Shown piece after piece: positions 28,769-38,092 of a stretch of 38,606 nt of DNA. The DNA comes from Candidatus Equicola stercoris (GTDB lineage Bacteria > Bacteroidota > Bacteroidia > Bacteroidales > Bacteroidaceae): contig JAGHTI010000063.1 in assembly GCA_018065415.1 (NCBI GenBank), positions 1 through 38,606 of the forward strand, read 5' to 3'. The translations under genes and the position numbers were made by a program. Under the pieces are notes generated by a model. That model ran no database searches. It saw nothing but the letters and a program-made list of their open reading frames with translations, and was not told the origin of the DNA. Numbering within the stretch: position 1 is the first letter of the stretch; every line of letters starts with the position of its first letter.

Positions 28769-29521
28769 ATGATGAAAAATATATATTTCATATCAGATGC
28801 ACATCTCGGGTCGCTGGCGACAGAGAATGGTAGAGAGCAAGAACGGTTGCTTGTTGCGTTTCTCGACAGTATAAAGGATAAGGCTCAGGCTGTGTATATG
28901 TTGGGAGACATGTTCGATTTTTGGTATGAATACCGTCATGTCGTGCCGAAAGGTTTTACCCGTTTCTTGGGGAAAATATCAGAGTTGACAGACAGAGGTG
29001 TAGAAGTTCATTATTTCCTCGGCAATCATGATATATGGGCATACAGTTATCTGCAAGACGAGTGTGGTGTCGTACTGCATAAGGCTCCTGTCACCACCGT
29101 CATCAATGGCAAGACCTTCTTCCTTGCTCATGGCGAGGGACTGGGAGAGACGTCGAGAGGTTTCCGTTTCATCCAATCGGTATTCCACAACAAGACGTGT
29201 CAGATTCTTTTCTCTGCATTGCATCCTCGCTGGGGAATGAGTTGCGGACTGAACTGGGCCAAGCATTCGCGTCTGAAACGTGAGGACGGACATGAACGGC
29301 CTTATATGGGCGAAGATAAGGAGTATCTTGTTCTTTGGACAAAAGAGCACATGGCGCATCATACCGGCATTGACTATTACATCTTCGGTCACAGACATAT
29401 AGAACTCGACCTCATGCTGTCGAAGTCTGTGCGCATGTTTATCCTCGGTGACTGGATTTCACAGTTTACCTATGCAGTTTATGATGGAAAGGATGTATCC
29501 TTGCAGACATATCAGAGATAA
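28769..29521 (+). CDS. UDP-2,3-diacylglucosamine diphosphatase (LpxH-like metallophosphatase)
   Basis: MKNIYFISDAHLGS; MLGDMFDFWYEY; FLGNHDIW; LAHGEG; YIFGHRHIELD. Confidence 0.88.
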   Translation: MMKNIYFISDAHLGSLATENGREQERLLVAFLDSIKDKAQAVYMLGDMFDFWYEYRHVVPKGFTRFLGKISELTDRGVEVHYFLGNHDIWAYSYLQDECGVVLHKAPVTTVINGKTFFLAHGEGLGETSRGFRFIQSVFHNKTCQILFSALHPRWGMSCGLNWAKHSRLKREDGHERPYMGEDKEYLVLWTKEHMAHHTGIDYYIFGHRHIELDLMLSKSVRMFILGDWISQFTYAVYDGKDVSLQTYQR

Positions 29522-29559
29522 TTAAAATTTTTATTTTTGTATTACTAAATATTCATACT

Positions 29560-31017
29560 ATGACAATCAAAGACTTAAAACCTACTGGCGTATGGAGTGC
29601 TTTCCATTCCCTTACGCAGATTCCGCGTCCGTCAGGACATACAGAAGCAGTGGCTGCGTTTCTCGTTGACTTTGCAAACAGCAATGGTGCAAAAGGACGT
29701 ATTGACGAGATTGGCAATGTCATCATGGAAGTTGAGGCTACTCCAGGTTATGAAAATGCTAAGACGGTCATCTTGCAGGCACACATGGACATGGTTCCGC
29801 AGAAGACACCTGACAGCAAGCACAATTTTGAGACAGACCCTATAGAGACGTGGATTGACGGTGACTGGCTGAAAGCAAAGAACACTACTCTTGGTGCTGA
29901 TGACGGCATGGGCGTTGCCATCGCCATGGCAATAGTTGCTGACAAGACCATTCCTCACGGACCTCTGGAGATTCTTGTCACCAAAGACGAGGAGACGGGT
30001 ATGTATGGTGCTTTCGGATTGAAAGAAGATGAGCTCAAAGGCAACATGCTTATCAACATAGATTCAGAGACAGAAGGTGAACTGACTATCGGATGTGCCG
30101 GTGGAACCGATATAAATGCAACTCTTGAATATCAGGAAGAAGACGCTCCTGCAGACAGTGTCATCATGAAGGTGATACTCACTGGTCTGCTGGGTGGACA
30201 TTCTGGTCTTGAGATAAACGAGAGCCGTGCTAACGCAAACAAACTCATGGCACGAGTACTCTTTGCTACTGTAAACAAGGGCATGGCACTCATCAGTTCA
30301 TGGACGGGAGGCAACATGCGTAATGCTATACCGCGTGATGGCGAAGTGGTGGTTGCTGTTTGCAAGGATAAGGTTGAGACCTTCTGTGCTGAGGTAGAGA
30401 AGATTGCACAGATCTTCAAGGAAGAATATAAAGATAAGGAAAAGAACCTGTCGCTTACTATAGAGACCATCCCTTCTGCATCAGTGAAAGTGATTCCTGA
30501 GGCTATAGGCATCAATCTTGTCAATGCCGTCATGGCAGCACGTGATGGCGTGATGCGTTATATACCTACGATACCAGAGATAGTAGAGACATCATGCAAC
30601 TTCTCCATTATCACAATAGGTGGCGGCAAGGCAGAGTTCTCTCTTCTTGCACGCAGTGCTTCCGACACCATGAAGCAATGCTACTGTGATGAGCTGACTG
30701 CATGTTTCAGCATGGCAGGCATGAAGGTAGTCCTCAGTGGCAGTTACAGTGGATGGAATCCTAATCCGTCATCGTCACTATTAGCAGAGATGAAGGATGT
30801 ATATAATAAGATGTATGGTGTAGAGGCGAAAGTCCTTGTTGTTCATGCAGGTCTAGAATGTGGTATCTTCGGTCCGAAATATCCGAAGATGGAGATGGTA
30901 TCCGTAGGTCCTACGCTCCTCTCTCCGCACACACCGAGTGAACGTTGTTTCATTCCATCAGTTGAAAAGTCATTCAACTATATCTGCGAAGTGCTCAAGG
31001 CTCTGGCAGAAAAATAA
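29560..31017 (+). CDS. pepD: Aminoacyl-histidine dipeptidase (M20, PepD)
   Basis: VILQAHMDMVPQK; TLGADDGMGVAIAMAI; TKDEETGMYGA; LLGGHSGLEI; HAGLECGIF. Confidence 0.93.
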   Translation: MTIKDLKPTGVWSAFHSLTQIPRPSGHTEAVAAFLVDFANSNGAKGRIDEIGNVIMEVEATPGYENAKTVILQAHMDMVPQKTPDSKHNFETDPIETWIDGDWLKAKNTTLGADDGMGVAIAMAIVADKTIPHGPLEILVTKDEETGMYGAFGLKEDELKGNMLINIDSETEGELTIGCAGGTDINATLEYQEEDAPADSVIMKVILTGLLGGHSGLEINESRANANKLMARVLFATVNKGMALISSWTGGNMRNAIPRDGEVVVAVCKDKVETFCAEVEKIAQIFKEEYKDKEKNLSLTIETIPSASVKVIPEAIGINLVNAVMAARDGVMRYIPTIPEIVETSCNFSIITIGGGKAEFSLLARSASDTMKQCYCDELTACFSMAGMKVVLSGSYSGWNPNPSSSLLAEMKDVYNKMYGVEAKVLVVHAGLECGIFGPKYPKMEMVSVGPTLLSPHTPSERCFIPSVEKSFNYICEVLKALAEK

Positions 31018-31023
31018 AAAAAA

Positions 31024-31100
31024 GAGCTCCTTCTAAATCCTCCCCGAAGGGAAGGACTTTCTGCTCCCCTCCTTTTGGGAGGTGTTGAGGGTAGGCTTCC
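31024..31100. repeat. Intergenic palindromic repeat element, copy B
   Basis: gagctccttctaaatcctccccgaagggaaggactttctgctcccctccttttgggaggtgttgagggtaggcttcc; CTCCCC/GGGGAG-type hairpins; visibly related to the segment at 37431-37509. Confidence 0.75.
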
Positions 31101-32081
31101 TTACTTGTTGCGTTGGATGACGTAGTCAAGATATGAGGTAAGTGCCGATTTGATTTCATCATTTCGGCATTTTTTTATGAACTCAGCAGCAGACATCCTC
31201 AATTCGTCCATTTTCTTCTGGGCATACTCAATGCCACCATTCTGCTTTGTGAACTCAACAAGTCGTGCTATCTCCTCTTTGTTCACGGTATTGTCTTTTA
31301 CCTTCATGGCGAGGGTTTTCATTTCCTCGTTGTCCGTGATGAGGAGAGCATGAATCACTGGCAGTGTCAGTTTGCCTTCTGCCATATCGTTACCTGTAGG
31401 CTTGCCGATGTCTGTTGATTCGTAATAGTCGAAGATGTCGTCACGAATCTGGAATATCAGTCCTATGATGTTGCCGAAACGTTCTGCATCGTCGATATCT
31501 TCTTTTGTGGCATCTACCGACATGGCACCTATCTTTGCACAGGCGGCAAAAAGAGATGCTGTCTTTCCTTGTATTATGCGGTAGTATTCTTCTTCTGAGA
31601 TATCCTTCTTGCTGATGTTCGACAGTTGTTTTAGTTCTCCGTCAGAGAGAGTGCGTCCTAAGTCGGCGAGCAACGATACTATTTCCGTATGTTTTGTCTT
31701 TGCTACATGGAAAAGAGCGGTAGAGAGAATATAGTCGCCAACGAGTATGGACACCTTATTATCATATATGGCATTCATGGAAGCTTGTCCTCTGCGTTCC
31801 ACACTTTCGTCCACCACATCATCATGCACCAGTGATGCAGTATGTAGCAGTTCGAGTCCCAATGCTCCGTTCTGTGTCACCATGTTTATCTTTCCGAAGT
31901 TCTTGGCAATGAGCATCACCAGTATTGGTCGCATCATCTTCCCTCCACGGTTGCTGATATGCAGCAGAGCATCACCGAGCAATCCGTCTTTATCAGACAG
32001 GGCATCATGGAACAATGACTTGAACTCTTCCAGCTCCGTTGTTATTGGCTTCTTTATGTTTTCCGCAGTGTTCATCTTCAT
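31101..32081 (-). CDS. Polyprenyl synthetase (octaprenyl/all-trans polyprenyl diphosphate synthase-like)
   Basis: GGKMMRPILVMLIA; LLHTASLVHDDVVDES (DDxxD-type); GLIFQIRDDIFDYYES (second motif). Confidence 0.93.
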   Translation of the reverse strand: MKMNTAENIKKPITTELEEFKSLFHDALSDKDGLLGDALLHISNRGGKMMRPILVMLIAKNFGKINMVTQNGALGLELLHTASLVHDDVVDESVERRGQASMNAIYDNKVSILVGDYILSTALFHVAKTKHTEIVSLLADLGRTLSDGELKQLSNISKKDISEEEYYRIIQGKTASLFAACAKIGAMSVDATKEDIDDAERFGNIIGLIFQIRDDIFDYYESTDIGKPTGNDMAEGKLTLPVIHALLITDNEEMKTLAMKVKDNTVNKEEIARLVEFTKQNGGIEYAQKKMDELRMSAAEFIKKCRNDEIKSALTSYLDYVIQRNK

Positions 32082-32082
32082 A

Positions 32083-33387
32083 TCAGTTTATTGCCTCGCC
32101 AGAGAGCGTAGCAGACGTTGCACTCAGTACTTTGCACCTCACTGTTTCCCCAATGTGGTGGTTACCTTTATCAAATACTATCACCTTGTTTTGTTCAGTT
32201 CTTCCGAAGAGTTGACTGCGTGACCGTTTGCTGAATCCTTCTGCTAACACATCGTATTCTTTCCCGATGCAATCGTTGTTTTTCTCCGCTGAAATCTTTG
32301 TCTGTAAGTCTATGAGTTCTGCCAGTCGTTGCAGTTTCACCTCCTCTGGTACATCGTCAGGAAGATGTTTTGAAGCGTATGTCCCCGGACGTTCAGAGTA
32401 TTTGAACATGAAAGCCGAGTCAAAGCACACCTCCTGCATCAATTGCAGGGTGTCGTGGAAGTCGTCTTCCGTCTCGCTGTGATAGCCCACGAATACATCA
32501 GTGCTGAGTCCACATTCTGGTATTATCTCCCTTATTGCCTTCACTCGGTCGAGATACCACTCACGAGTATATTTGCGGTTCATAAGGTTCAGAATCCTGT
32601 TGCTGCCACTTTGGAAAGGCAGGTGTATATGGTTGCAGATATTCTTCTCTTCACTTATCACATGCAGTGTATCGTCACTCATGTCTTTCGGGTGTGAGGT
32701 GGTAAACCGTATTCTCATCTCCGGCTGACTCTGTGCTACCATGCGCAGCAACTGAGGAAACCTTATGTCGTTATACTCGTAAGAGTTCACGTTCTGTCCC
32801 AACAGTGTCACCTCTTTAAATCCTTTTTCTTTCAGGTTGGCAACTTCTTTGAGTATGCTCTCTGCACTTCTGCTACGTTCACGTCCACGTGTGTAAGGCA
32901 CTATGCAATAATGACAGAAGTTGTTGCATCCGCGTGTTATGCTCACAAAACCGTTTATTCTTCCCGAACACACTCGTTCTGGTATGATGCCATCGTATGT
33001 CTCCTCTGCTGACAAATCGACATCTATCGCCTTTTGTCCCATCTCAGCCATTGCCACCAGTTCTGGCAGACGACGATAAGCGTCAGGACCAGCCACAAGG
33101 TCGGCATGGTGTTTGTCGATGAGTTCCTCTTTTGCTCTTTCTGCCATGCACCCCAGCACGCCAATGATGGTGTGTTTCTTCTTCCGTAACACCTGCAGTC
33201 GGTTTACTATCTTCTGTTCTGCATTGTCGCGCACCGAACAAGTGTTGAGAAATATGGCGTCAGCATCGTCTATATTCTGGCACAGGTCATAGTCTGCCAT
33301 TTTCATCACAGCAGCCACGACCTCACTGTCTGCAACGTTCATCTGACAACCGTATGTTTCTATGAATAATTTTTTAGACATCTTCAA
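32083..33387 (-). CDS. miaB: tRNA-2-methylthio-N6-dimethylallyladenosine synthase MiaB
   Basis: LFIETYGCQMNVADSEVV; RGCNNFCHYCIVPYTRGRERSR; LLGQNVNSY; TRAM-like C-terminus. Confidence 0.96.
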   Translation of the reverse strand: MKMSKKLFIETYGCQMNVADSEVVAAVMKMADYDLCQNIDDADAIFLNTCSVRDNAEQKIVNRLQVLRKKKHTIIGVLGCMAERAKEELIDKHHADLVAGPDAYRRLPELVAMAEMGQKAIDVDLSAEETYDGIIPERVCSGRINGFVSITRGCNNFCHYCIVPYTRGRERSRSAESILKEVANLKEKGFKEVTLLGQNVNSYEYNDIRFPQLLRMVAQSQPEMRIRFTTSHPKDMSDDTLHVISEEKNICNHIHLPFQSGSNRILNLMNRKYTREWYLDRVKAIREIIPECGLSTDVFVGYHSETEDDFHDTLQLMQEVCFDSAFMFKYSERPGTYASKHLPDDVPEEVKLQRLAELIDLQTKISAEKNNDCIGKEYDVLAEGFSKRSRSQLFGRTEQNKVIVFDKGNHHIGETVRCKVLSATSATLSGEAIN

Positions 33388-33403
33388 TTTTGTAATTTAT
33401 TGG

Positions 33404-33411
33404 CAAAGTTA
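33404..33411 (-). promoter_or_regulatory. Bacteroidales -7 box TAACTTTG upstream of miaB
   Basis: Plus-strand caaagtta; about 17 nt from the start codon. Confidence 0.6.
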
Positions 33412-33463
33412 GTGCAAATCGAAAACAGAAACAAAAAAAAATAATTTTTTTAGATTTTTATTG

Positions 33464-33471
33464 TATCTTTG
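33464..33471 (+). promoter_or_regulatory. Bacteroidales -7 box TATCTTTG upstream of the secreted protein gene, implying a leader of about 190 nt
   Basis: tttttagatttttattgtatctttgcc. Confidence 0.55.
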
Positions 33472-33671
33472 CCATGTCTTGTCACAATTTTGCTTTTGTT
33501 TACATCACTAGGATAAGATGAAAAGTCTGACATGACAGGATTCAGGGCAACTTTTGTCGCCCATAAACTTAAAATATATAAAATGTAATAGTGTTGTGGA
33601 ATTAAGGATAACGCACTGATATTTAAAATACATCGGCAATATAATATAAACAAATAAACAAAAATCCAACT

Positions 33672-35264
33672 ATGAAGAAATTTTACTCTTTATTAGCATC
33701 ATTTGTAATCGTGCTGACATTATCAGCACAAGTAACTTTACAAAACCCTATGGGACATGCCCGTAAGGCATCCAAAACGGAGAGAGCTGCTTTTCTCAAA
33801 TCATTACATTCACAAAAGCTTGCAGAAAGTACCACTGCCACGTTTACCTATGATTCAGATAGCAAGCTCAATCAAACGATAAATGGGATAACCGTCAAAG
33901 TGGAACAAGGGACAGGAAGTTCTGCTCCAAAGTATTACGACCCAAGCATACGCCTTTATACCAACAACACCATTACCATTTCTGGTAGCAAAATCACTAA
34001 AGTATTACTGAAATTTACCAAACAGGGTTCAAAACAATACGCTAACCTTAAGGCTGATTGCGGTACGCTGACCAGTGGTGGTGAATCAAAAAGCAATACA
34101 GATGAGAAAACCGATACTTGGGATGCACCGGCAACGGGTGATGTTTCCAAGGTTGTATTCAATATTGATGGTTCCGGACAGCGCGTTTTGGTCTCTATTA
34201 CTGTTACAGGCGAAGGAGGCAGTGGCTCAGGAGATGAAGATAAAGACGATGACCAAGACTTAGATCAAACATACGTATATTCTGAGCCAACAAATGTTAC
34301 TGCCAACATTGAGCCGTGCAGTCAATCTTCTTACTCTTTCATTAAAAACAATGTCAAGGTATCATGCAATCAAGGTGCCATTACAACAGACTATTTCAGT
34401 TGCTATGCCGGTCAGTCTATCACCTTCACTGCAACCCAAAACATCAAAGCCATCGTGATAAATGGTTTGACGAAGAAAAACTTTGATGCTACGGCATCCA
34501 ACGGCGACATTGATTTTGCATGGGATGATGAAGAAGACTGTGAAGGAAACCCTGTATTGATTGTCAAAAATGTCAACAGCAAAACACTGACACTTCAATG
34601 TGTAAAGCAGTTGCGTTGCTACGACATCGATTTCTATTTCGTTGAAAATCCTGACATTGAGATTGAAGGTGGAGGAGATGAAGGAGAATACAATTATGAT
34701 TATGAGCCTACTACTCCAACTACATTGAACATCGCTTTTGATAGTATGGAATATGAAGACTACTCCGAATACTTCGGTTTTAATATTTTGGATATATATT
34801 TCACTCATAACGATTATGAGATGGAGATGTATGTTTATGCACCATTAGCCGAAGGCACAGTGCTTGCTCCTGGCACATACGAGATTAACGACACTTATGA
34901 AGACGGTACCGTTCAGGCATCTCCTGGTGGTGATGACTACTTTGACTACCCTACTTTCATCTCTACAGACTTCGAATATGACGAAGAATCTGAGGAATGG
35001 TATTACACCACGTCATACTATCTTGTTTCCGGCACACTGAAGGTAGAAAACGACCCAGCAGGAGTAAAGATGACTTTGACAGGAAAGACATATTACGGTT
35101 CAACAGTCACTGCCACCTATGTAGGTGTGGGCACTGGAGATGTTAATTCTATCAAGGACATCACAGCCGATAAGACACAAGTGCGTAAGGCTATCAAGGA
35201 CGGACAAATCCAGATTGAAAAGAATGGTATCCGATACAATGTGCACGGTATAGAAATCCGTTGA
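33672..35264 (+). CDS. Secreted acidic protein with T9SS-like C-terminal tail, function unknown
   Basis: Signal peptide MKKFYSLLASFVIVLTLSAQ; acidic low-complexity linkers (GSGDEDKDDDQDLDQ, GGGDEGEYNYDYEP); C-terminus VRKAIKDGQIQIEKNGIRYNVHGIEIR resembles Prevotellaceae sorting tails. Confidence 0.75.
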   Translation: MKKFYSLLASFVIVLTLSAQVTLQNPMGHARKASKTERAAFLKSLHSQKLAESTTATFTYDSDSKLNQTINGITVKVEQGTGSSAPKYYDPSIRLYTNNTITISGSKITKVLLKFTKQGSKQYANLKADCGTLTSGGESKSNTDEKTDTWDAPATGDVSKVVFNIDGSGQRVLVSITVTGEGGSGSGDEDKDDDQDLDQTYVYSEPTNVTANIEPCSQSSYSFIKNNVKVSCNQGAITTDYFSCYAGQSITFTATQNIKAIVINGLTKKNFDATASNGDIDFAWDDEEDCEGNPVLIVKNVNSKTLTLQCVKQLRCYDIDFYFVENPDIEIEGGGDEGEYNYDYEPTTPTTLNIAFDSMEYEDYSEYFGFNILDIYFTHNDYEMEMYVYAPLAEGTVLAPGTYEINDTYEDGTVQASPGGDDYFDYPTFISTDFEYDEESEEWYYTTSYYLVSGTLKVENDPAGVKMTLTGKTYYGSTVTATYVGVGTGDVNSIKDITADKTQVRKAIKDGQIQIEKNGIRYNVHGIEIR

Positions 35265-35291
35265 TTGTAAAAGGAACTAAACATATATGAT

Positions 35292-37127
35292 ATGAAAGAT
35301 TTTTTCGTGACGATAGGTGGTTATCTCAAACCCTATCGACTTAATATCTTTTGGACGTTCTTCATGAATCTTCTCAGTGCCGTCCTCAACATATTCTCTT
35401 TCGCACTGCTTTTGCCTATTCTCAACATTCTCTTCAAGGTTGACCAGACAAAGTATGTGTTCATTGCTTGGGACGATGCCACGGTGGGCTTAAAGGAACG
35501 TATCATCAACAATGGATACTACTATTCGCAGCAGATGATAGACCTCTTCTCTCCTGCTACGGCTATGCTCATCTTCGGTGGCATCCTCGCTGTGCTCACA
35601 CTCTTGAAGACGGCTGCATACTTCGGTGGTTCTGCTACACTCGTACCTATCACCACTGGTGTGGTACGCGACATACGCAACAAGATTTATCGGAAGATTT
35701 TATCTCTTCCGTTGTCATTCTTCACTGAGGAGAAAAAGGGTGACATCCTTACGCGTGTCACATCTGATGTCAATGAGGTGAACACTTCTATAGGAAACTC
35801 TATTGATGCGCTTATCAAAAACCCTATCCTCATCCTTGTATATATAGGCACGATGTGTTACATCAGTTGGGAGCTCACTCTGTTTACTCTCTTCGTGGTG
35901 CCATTGCTGGCTTTTGGTATCGGTGCAATCGGCAAAAAACTTAAAGCCAAGTCTCTTTATGTTCAGCAGAAACTGAGTGAGGGCACGAGCCAGATTGAGG
36001 AGACTCTCGGTGGCTTGCGTATCATCAAGGCATTTGTCGCTGAACGTAAGATGGACAACCGTTATACTACTGTAAACAACGAATACCGCCGTGCTAACAT
36101 GATGGTGTCTATACGCCAGTCGGCAGCACACCCTGTCAGCGAGTTTCTCGGTACGTGTATGATAGTTGTCGTACTGTGGTTTGGCGGAACTCTCATCTTC
36201 TCTGGCAACTCACCTATTGATGCCAGTACGTTTATCTACTATCTCGTTATACTCTATTCTACGTTGCAACCGTTGAAAGACATCTCAAAGGCAGGCTACA
36301 GCATACAGAAAGGACTCGCATCCATGGAGAGGATAAACAAGATTCTCAATGCCGAGAACAACATACGGGAGATTTCTAACCCTGTCGCCATCAGCACGCT
36401 TAACGACAAGATATCTTTCCAGTCCGTTCACTTCAGTTACAACGAACAAAAGGAGGTGCTGAGCAACATCAATCTCACCATACCAAAGGGCAAGACCATC
36501 GCCCTCGTGGGACAGTCTGGTTCGGGCAAGTCAACACTCGTTGACCTCATACCACGCTTCCACGATATCAACGAAGGGGAGATACTCATTGATGGTGTCA
36601 ACATTAAAGATTTGTCTCTGCTCTCGTTGCGCAACCTCATAGGCAATGTCAGTCAGGAGGCAATACTCTTCAACGATACCGTCTTCAACAATATCGCCTT
36701 CGGTGTTGACGGTGCTACACGCCAGCAGGTAGAAGATGCTGCACGCATTGCCAATGCGCACGAGTTCATCATGGAGATGGAACATGGCTACGACACCAAT
36801 GTCGGCGATCGCGGATGCCGTCTTTCTGGCGGACAGCGACAGCGCATCAGCATAGCACGTGCCATACTCAAAAATCCTCCCGTACTTATTCTCGACGAGG
36901 CAACGAGTGCCCTTGACACCGAATCAGAACGACTGGTGCAGGATGCCTTGGAACGACTGATGCAGTCGCGTACCACCATTGCCATAGCACACCGTCTCTC
37001 TACCATCAAGAATGCCGATGAGATATGTGTTCTTCACGAAGGAGAGATAGTGGAACGCGGCACTCATGAAGAACTCATCACCAAGGACGGATATTACAGG
37101 AAACTCCATGACATGCAGAGCCTTTAG
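35292..37127 (+). CDS. ABC transporter, fused permease/ATPase (MsbA-like exporter)
   Basis: GKTIALVGQSGSGKSTLVDLIPRF; LSGGQRQRISIARAILKNPPVLILDEATSALD; N-terminal TM domain. Confidence 0.93.
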   Translation: MKDFFVTIGGYLKPYRLNIFWTFFMNLLSAVLNIFSFALLLPILNILFKVDQTKYVFIAWDDATVGLKERIINNGYYYSQQMIDLFSPATAMLIFGGILAVLTLLKTAAYFGGSATLVPITTGVVRDIRNKIYRKILSLPLSFFTEEKKGDILTRVTSDVNEVNTSIGNSIDALIKNPILILVYIGTMCYISWELTLFTLFVVPLLAFGIGAIGKKLKAKSLYVQQKLSEGTSQIEETLGGLRIIKAFVAERKMDNRYTTVNNEYRRANMMVSIRQSAAHPVSEFLGTCMIVVVLWFGGTLIFSGNSPIDASTFIYYLVILYSTLQPLKDISKAGYSIQKGLASMERINKILNAENNIREISNPVAISTLNDKISFQSVHFSYNEQKEVLSNINLTIPKGKTIALVGQSGSGKSTLVDLIPRFHDINEGEILIDGVNIKDLSLLSLRNLIGNVSQEAILFNDTVFNNIAFGVDGATRQQVEDAARIANAHEFIMEMEHGYDTNVGDRGCRLSGGQRQRISIARAILKNPPVLILDEATSALDTESERLVQDALERLMQSRTTIAIAHRLSTIKNADEICVLHEGEIVERGTHEELITKDGYYRKLHDMQSL

Positions 37128-38034
37128 ACAACAACTCTCTACCTGTTACCCCGAGGGAGAAGCGAAGGCGATAGCCTTTCTTGTCTATGAAACGCTCTTT
37201 GGACTCACCCCCACTGACATATATATGGGCAGGGATGAACAAATTGATGATTCATCCTCATCTCTTGACGACATTCTGCAGAGACTCCTCCGTCATGAGC
37301 CGGTACAGTATGTTCTCGGCCATACCACCTTCTGTGGTCATACCTTCTCCGTCACACCATCAGTTCTCATCCCCCGTCCCGAAACGGAACAACTGACGAG
37401 GATGATTATAAACAGAGAAACCTACTCCCAGAAGCCTCCTCTAAATCTCCCCCTGAAGGGAGAGACCTTTGCCCCGTCCTTTAGGAAGGGGATTGGGGAA
37501 GGCCTCCCCCTTTCCATCCTTGACATTTGTACTGGTAGCGGCTGCATAGCCATAAGCCTTGCCCTTGCCATGCCACAGTCACAGGTATCAGCATGCGACA
37601 TATCTTCTTCTGCCCTTGACGTAGCCCGTCAGAATGCCACCGACCTAAACGCATCGGTGCATTTCTTCCAAGCAGATGCCTTAAACCTCTCAAACCTCTC
37701 AAACCTCTCAAACCCTTCACATGATCTTTACTCCATCATCGTATCCAATCCCCCGTACGTCATGGAACACGAGCAAATATCGATGGAGCCACATGTTCTC
37801 GATTACGAACCAGCACTTGCACTTTTTGTTCCAGACGATGATCCACTATGTTTTTATAGGTCTATAAGCACCTATGCTCTGCGCCATCTCACCACGACAG
37901 GGACGCTATATTTTGAGATAAACCCCATGTGTACTGAAGACCTGCGCACCATGCTTGTTCATCAAGGTTTTTCCAATGTAACCATCCTTGATGACACCTT
38001 CGGCACACCACGTTTCCTCATAGCAAAGAGATGA
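37108..38034 (+). CDS. prmC: Peptide chain release factor N(5)-glutamine methyltransferase PrmC, with an internal repeat-derived insertion
   Basis: VTPSVLIPRPETEQL; ILDICTGSGCIAISLAL; IIVSNPPYV; ATG at 37108 overlaps the ABC transporter end; insert KPPLNLPLKGETFAPSFRKGIGEGLPL between LIPRPETEQL and ILDICTGSG. Confidence 0.93.
   Translation: MTCRAFRQQLSTCYPEGEAKAIAFLVYETLFGLTPTDIYMGRDEQIDDSSSSLDDILQRLLRHEPVQYVLGHTTFCGHTFSVTPSVLIPRPETEQLTRMIINRETYSQKPPLNLPLKGETFAPSFRKGIGEGLPLSILDICTGSGCIAISLALAMPQSQVSACDISSSALDVARQNATDLNASVHFFQADALNLSNLSNLSNPSHDLYSIIVSNPPYVMEHEQISMEPHVLDYEPALALFVPDDDPLCFYRSISTYALRHLTTTGTLYFEINPMCTEDLRTMLVHQGFSNVTILDDTFGTPRFLIAKR
37431..37509. repeat. Palindromic repeat element, copy A, in frame inside prmC
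   Basis: gaagcctcctctaaatctccccctgaagggagagacctttgccccgtcctttaggaaggggattggggaaggcctcc; aligns along its length with 31024-31100. Confidence 0.75.
37683..37718. repeat. 9-bp tandem repeat (AAACCTCTC x3 + AAACCCTTC) encoding NLSNLSNLSNPS inside prmC
   Basis: Direct reading: aaacctctc aaacctctc aaacctctc aaacccttc. Confidence 0.95.
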
Positions 38035-38092
38035 CGTTTAGTGGTTTGGTAATTTTATTTTTCATTTGCGAGAGCAAAAAAATAATTGTCAA

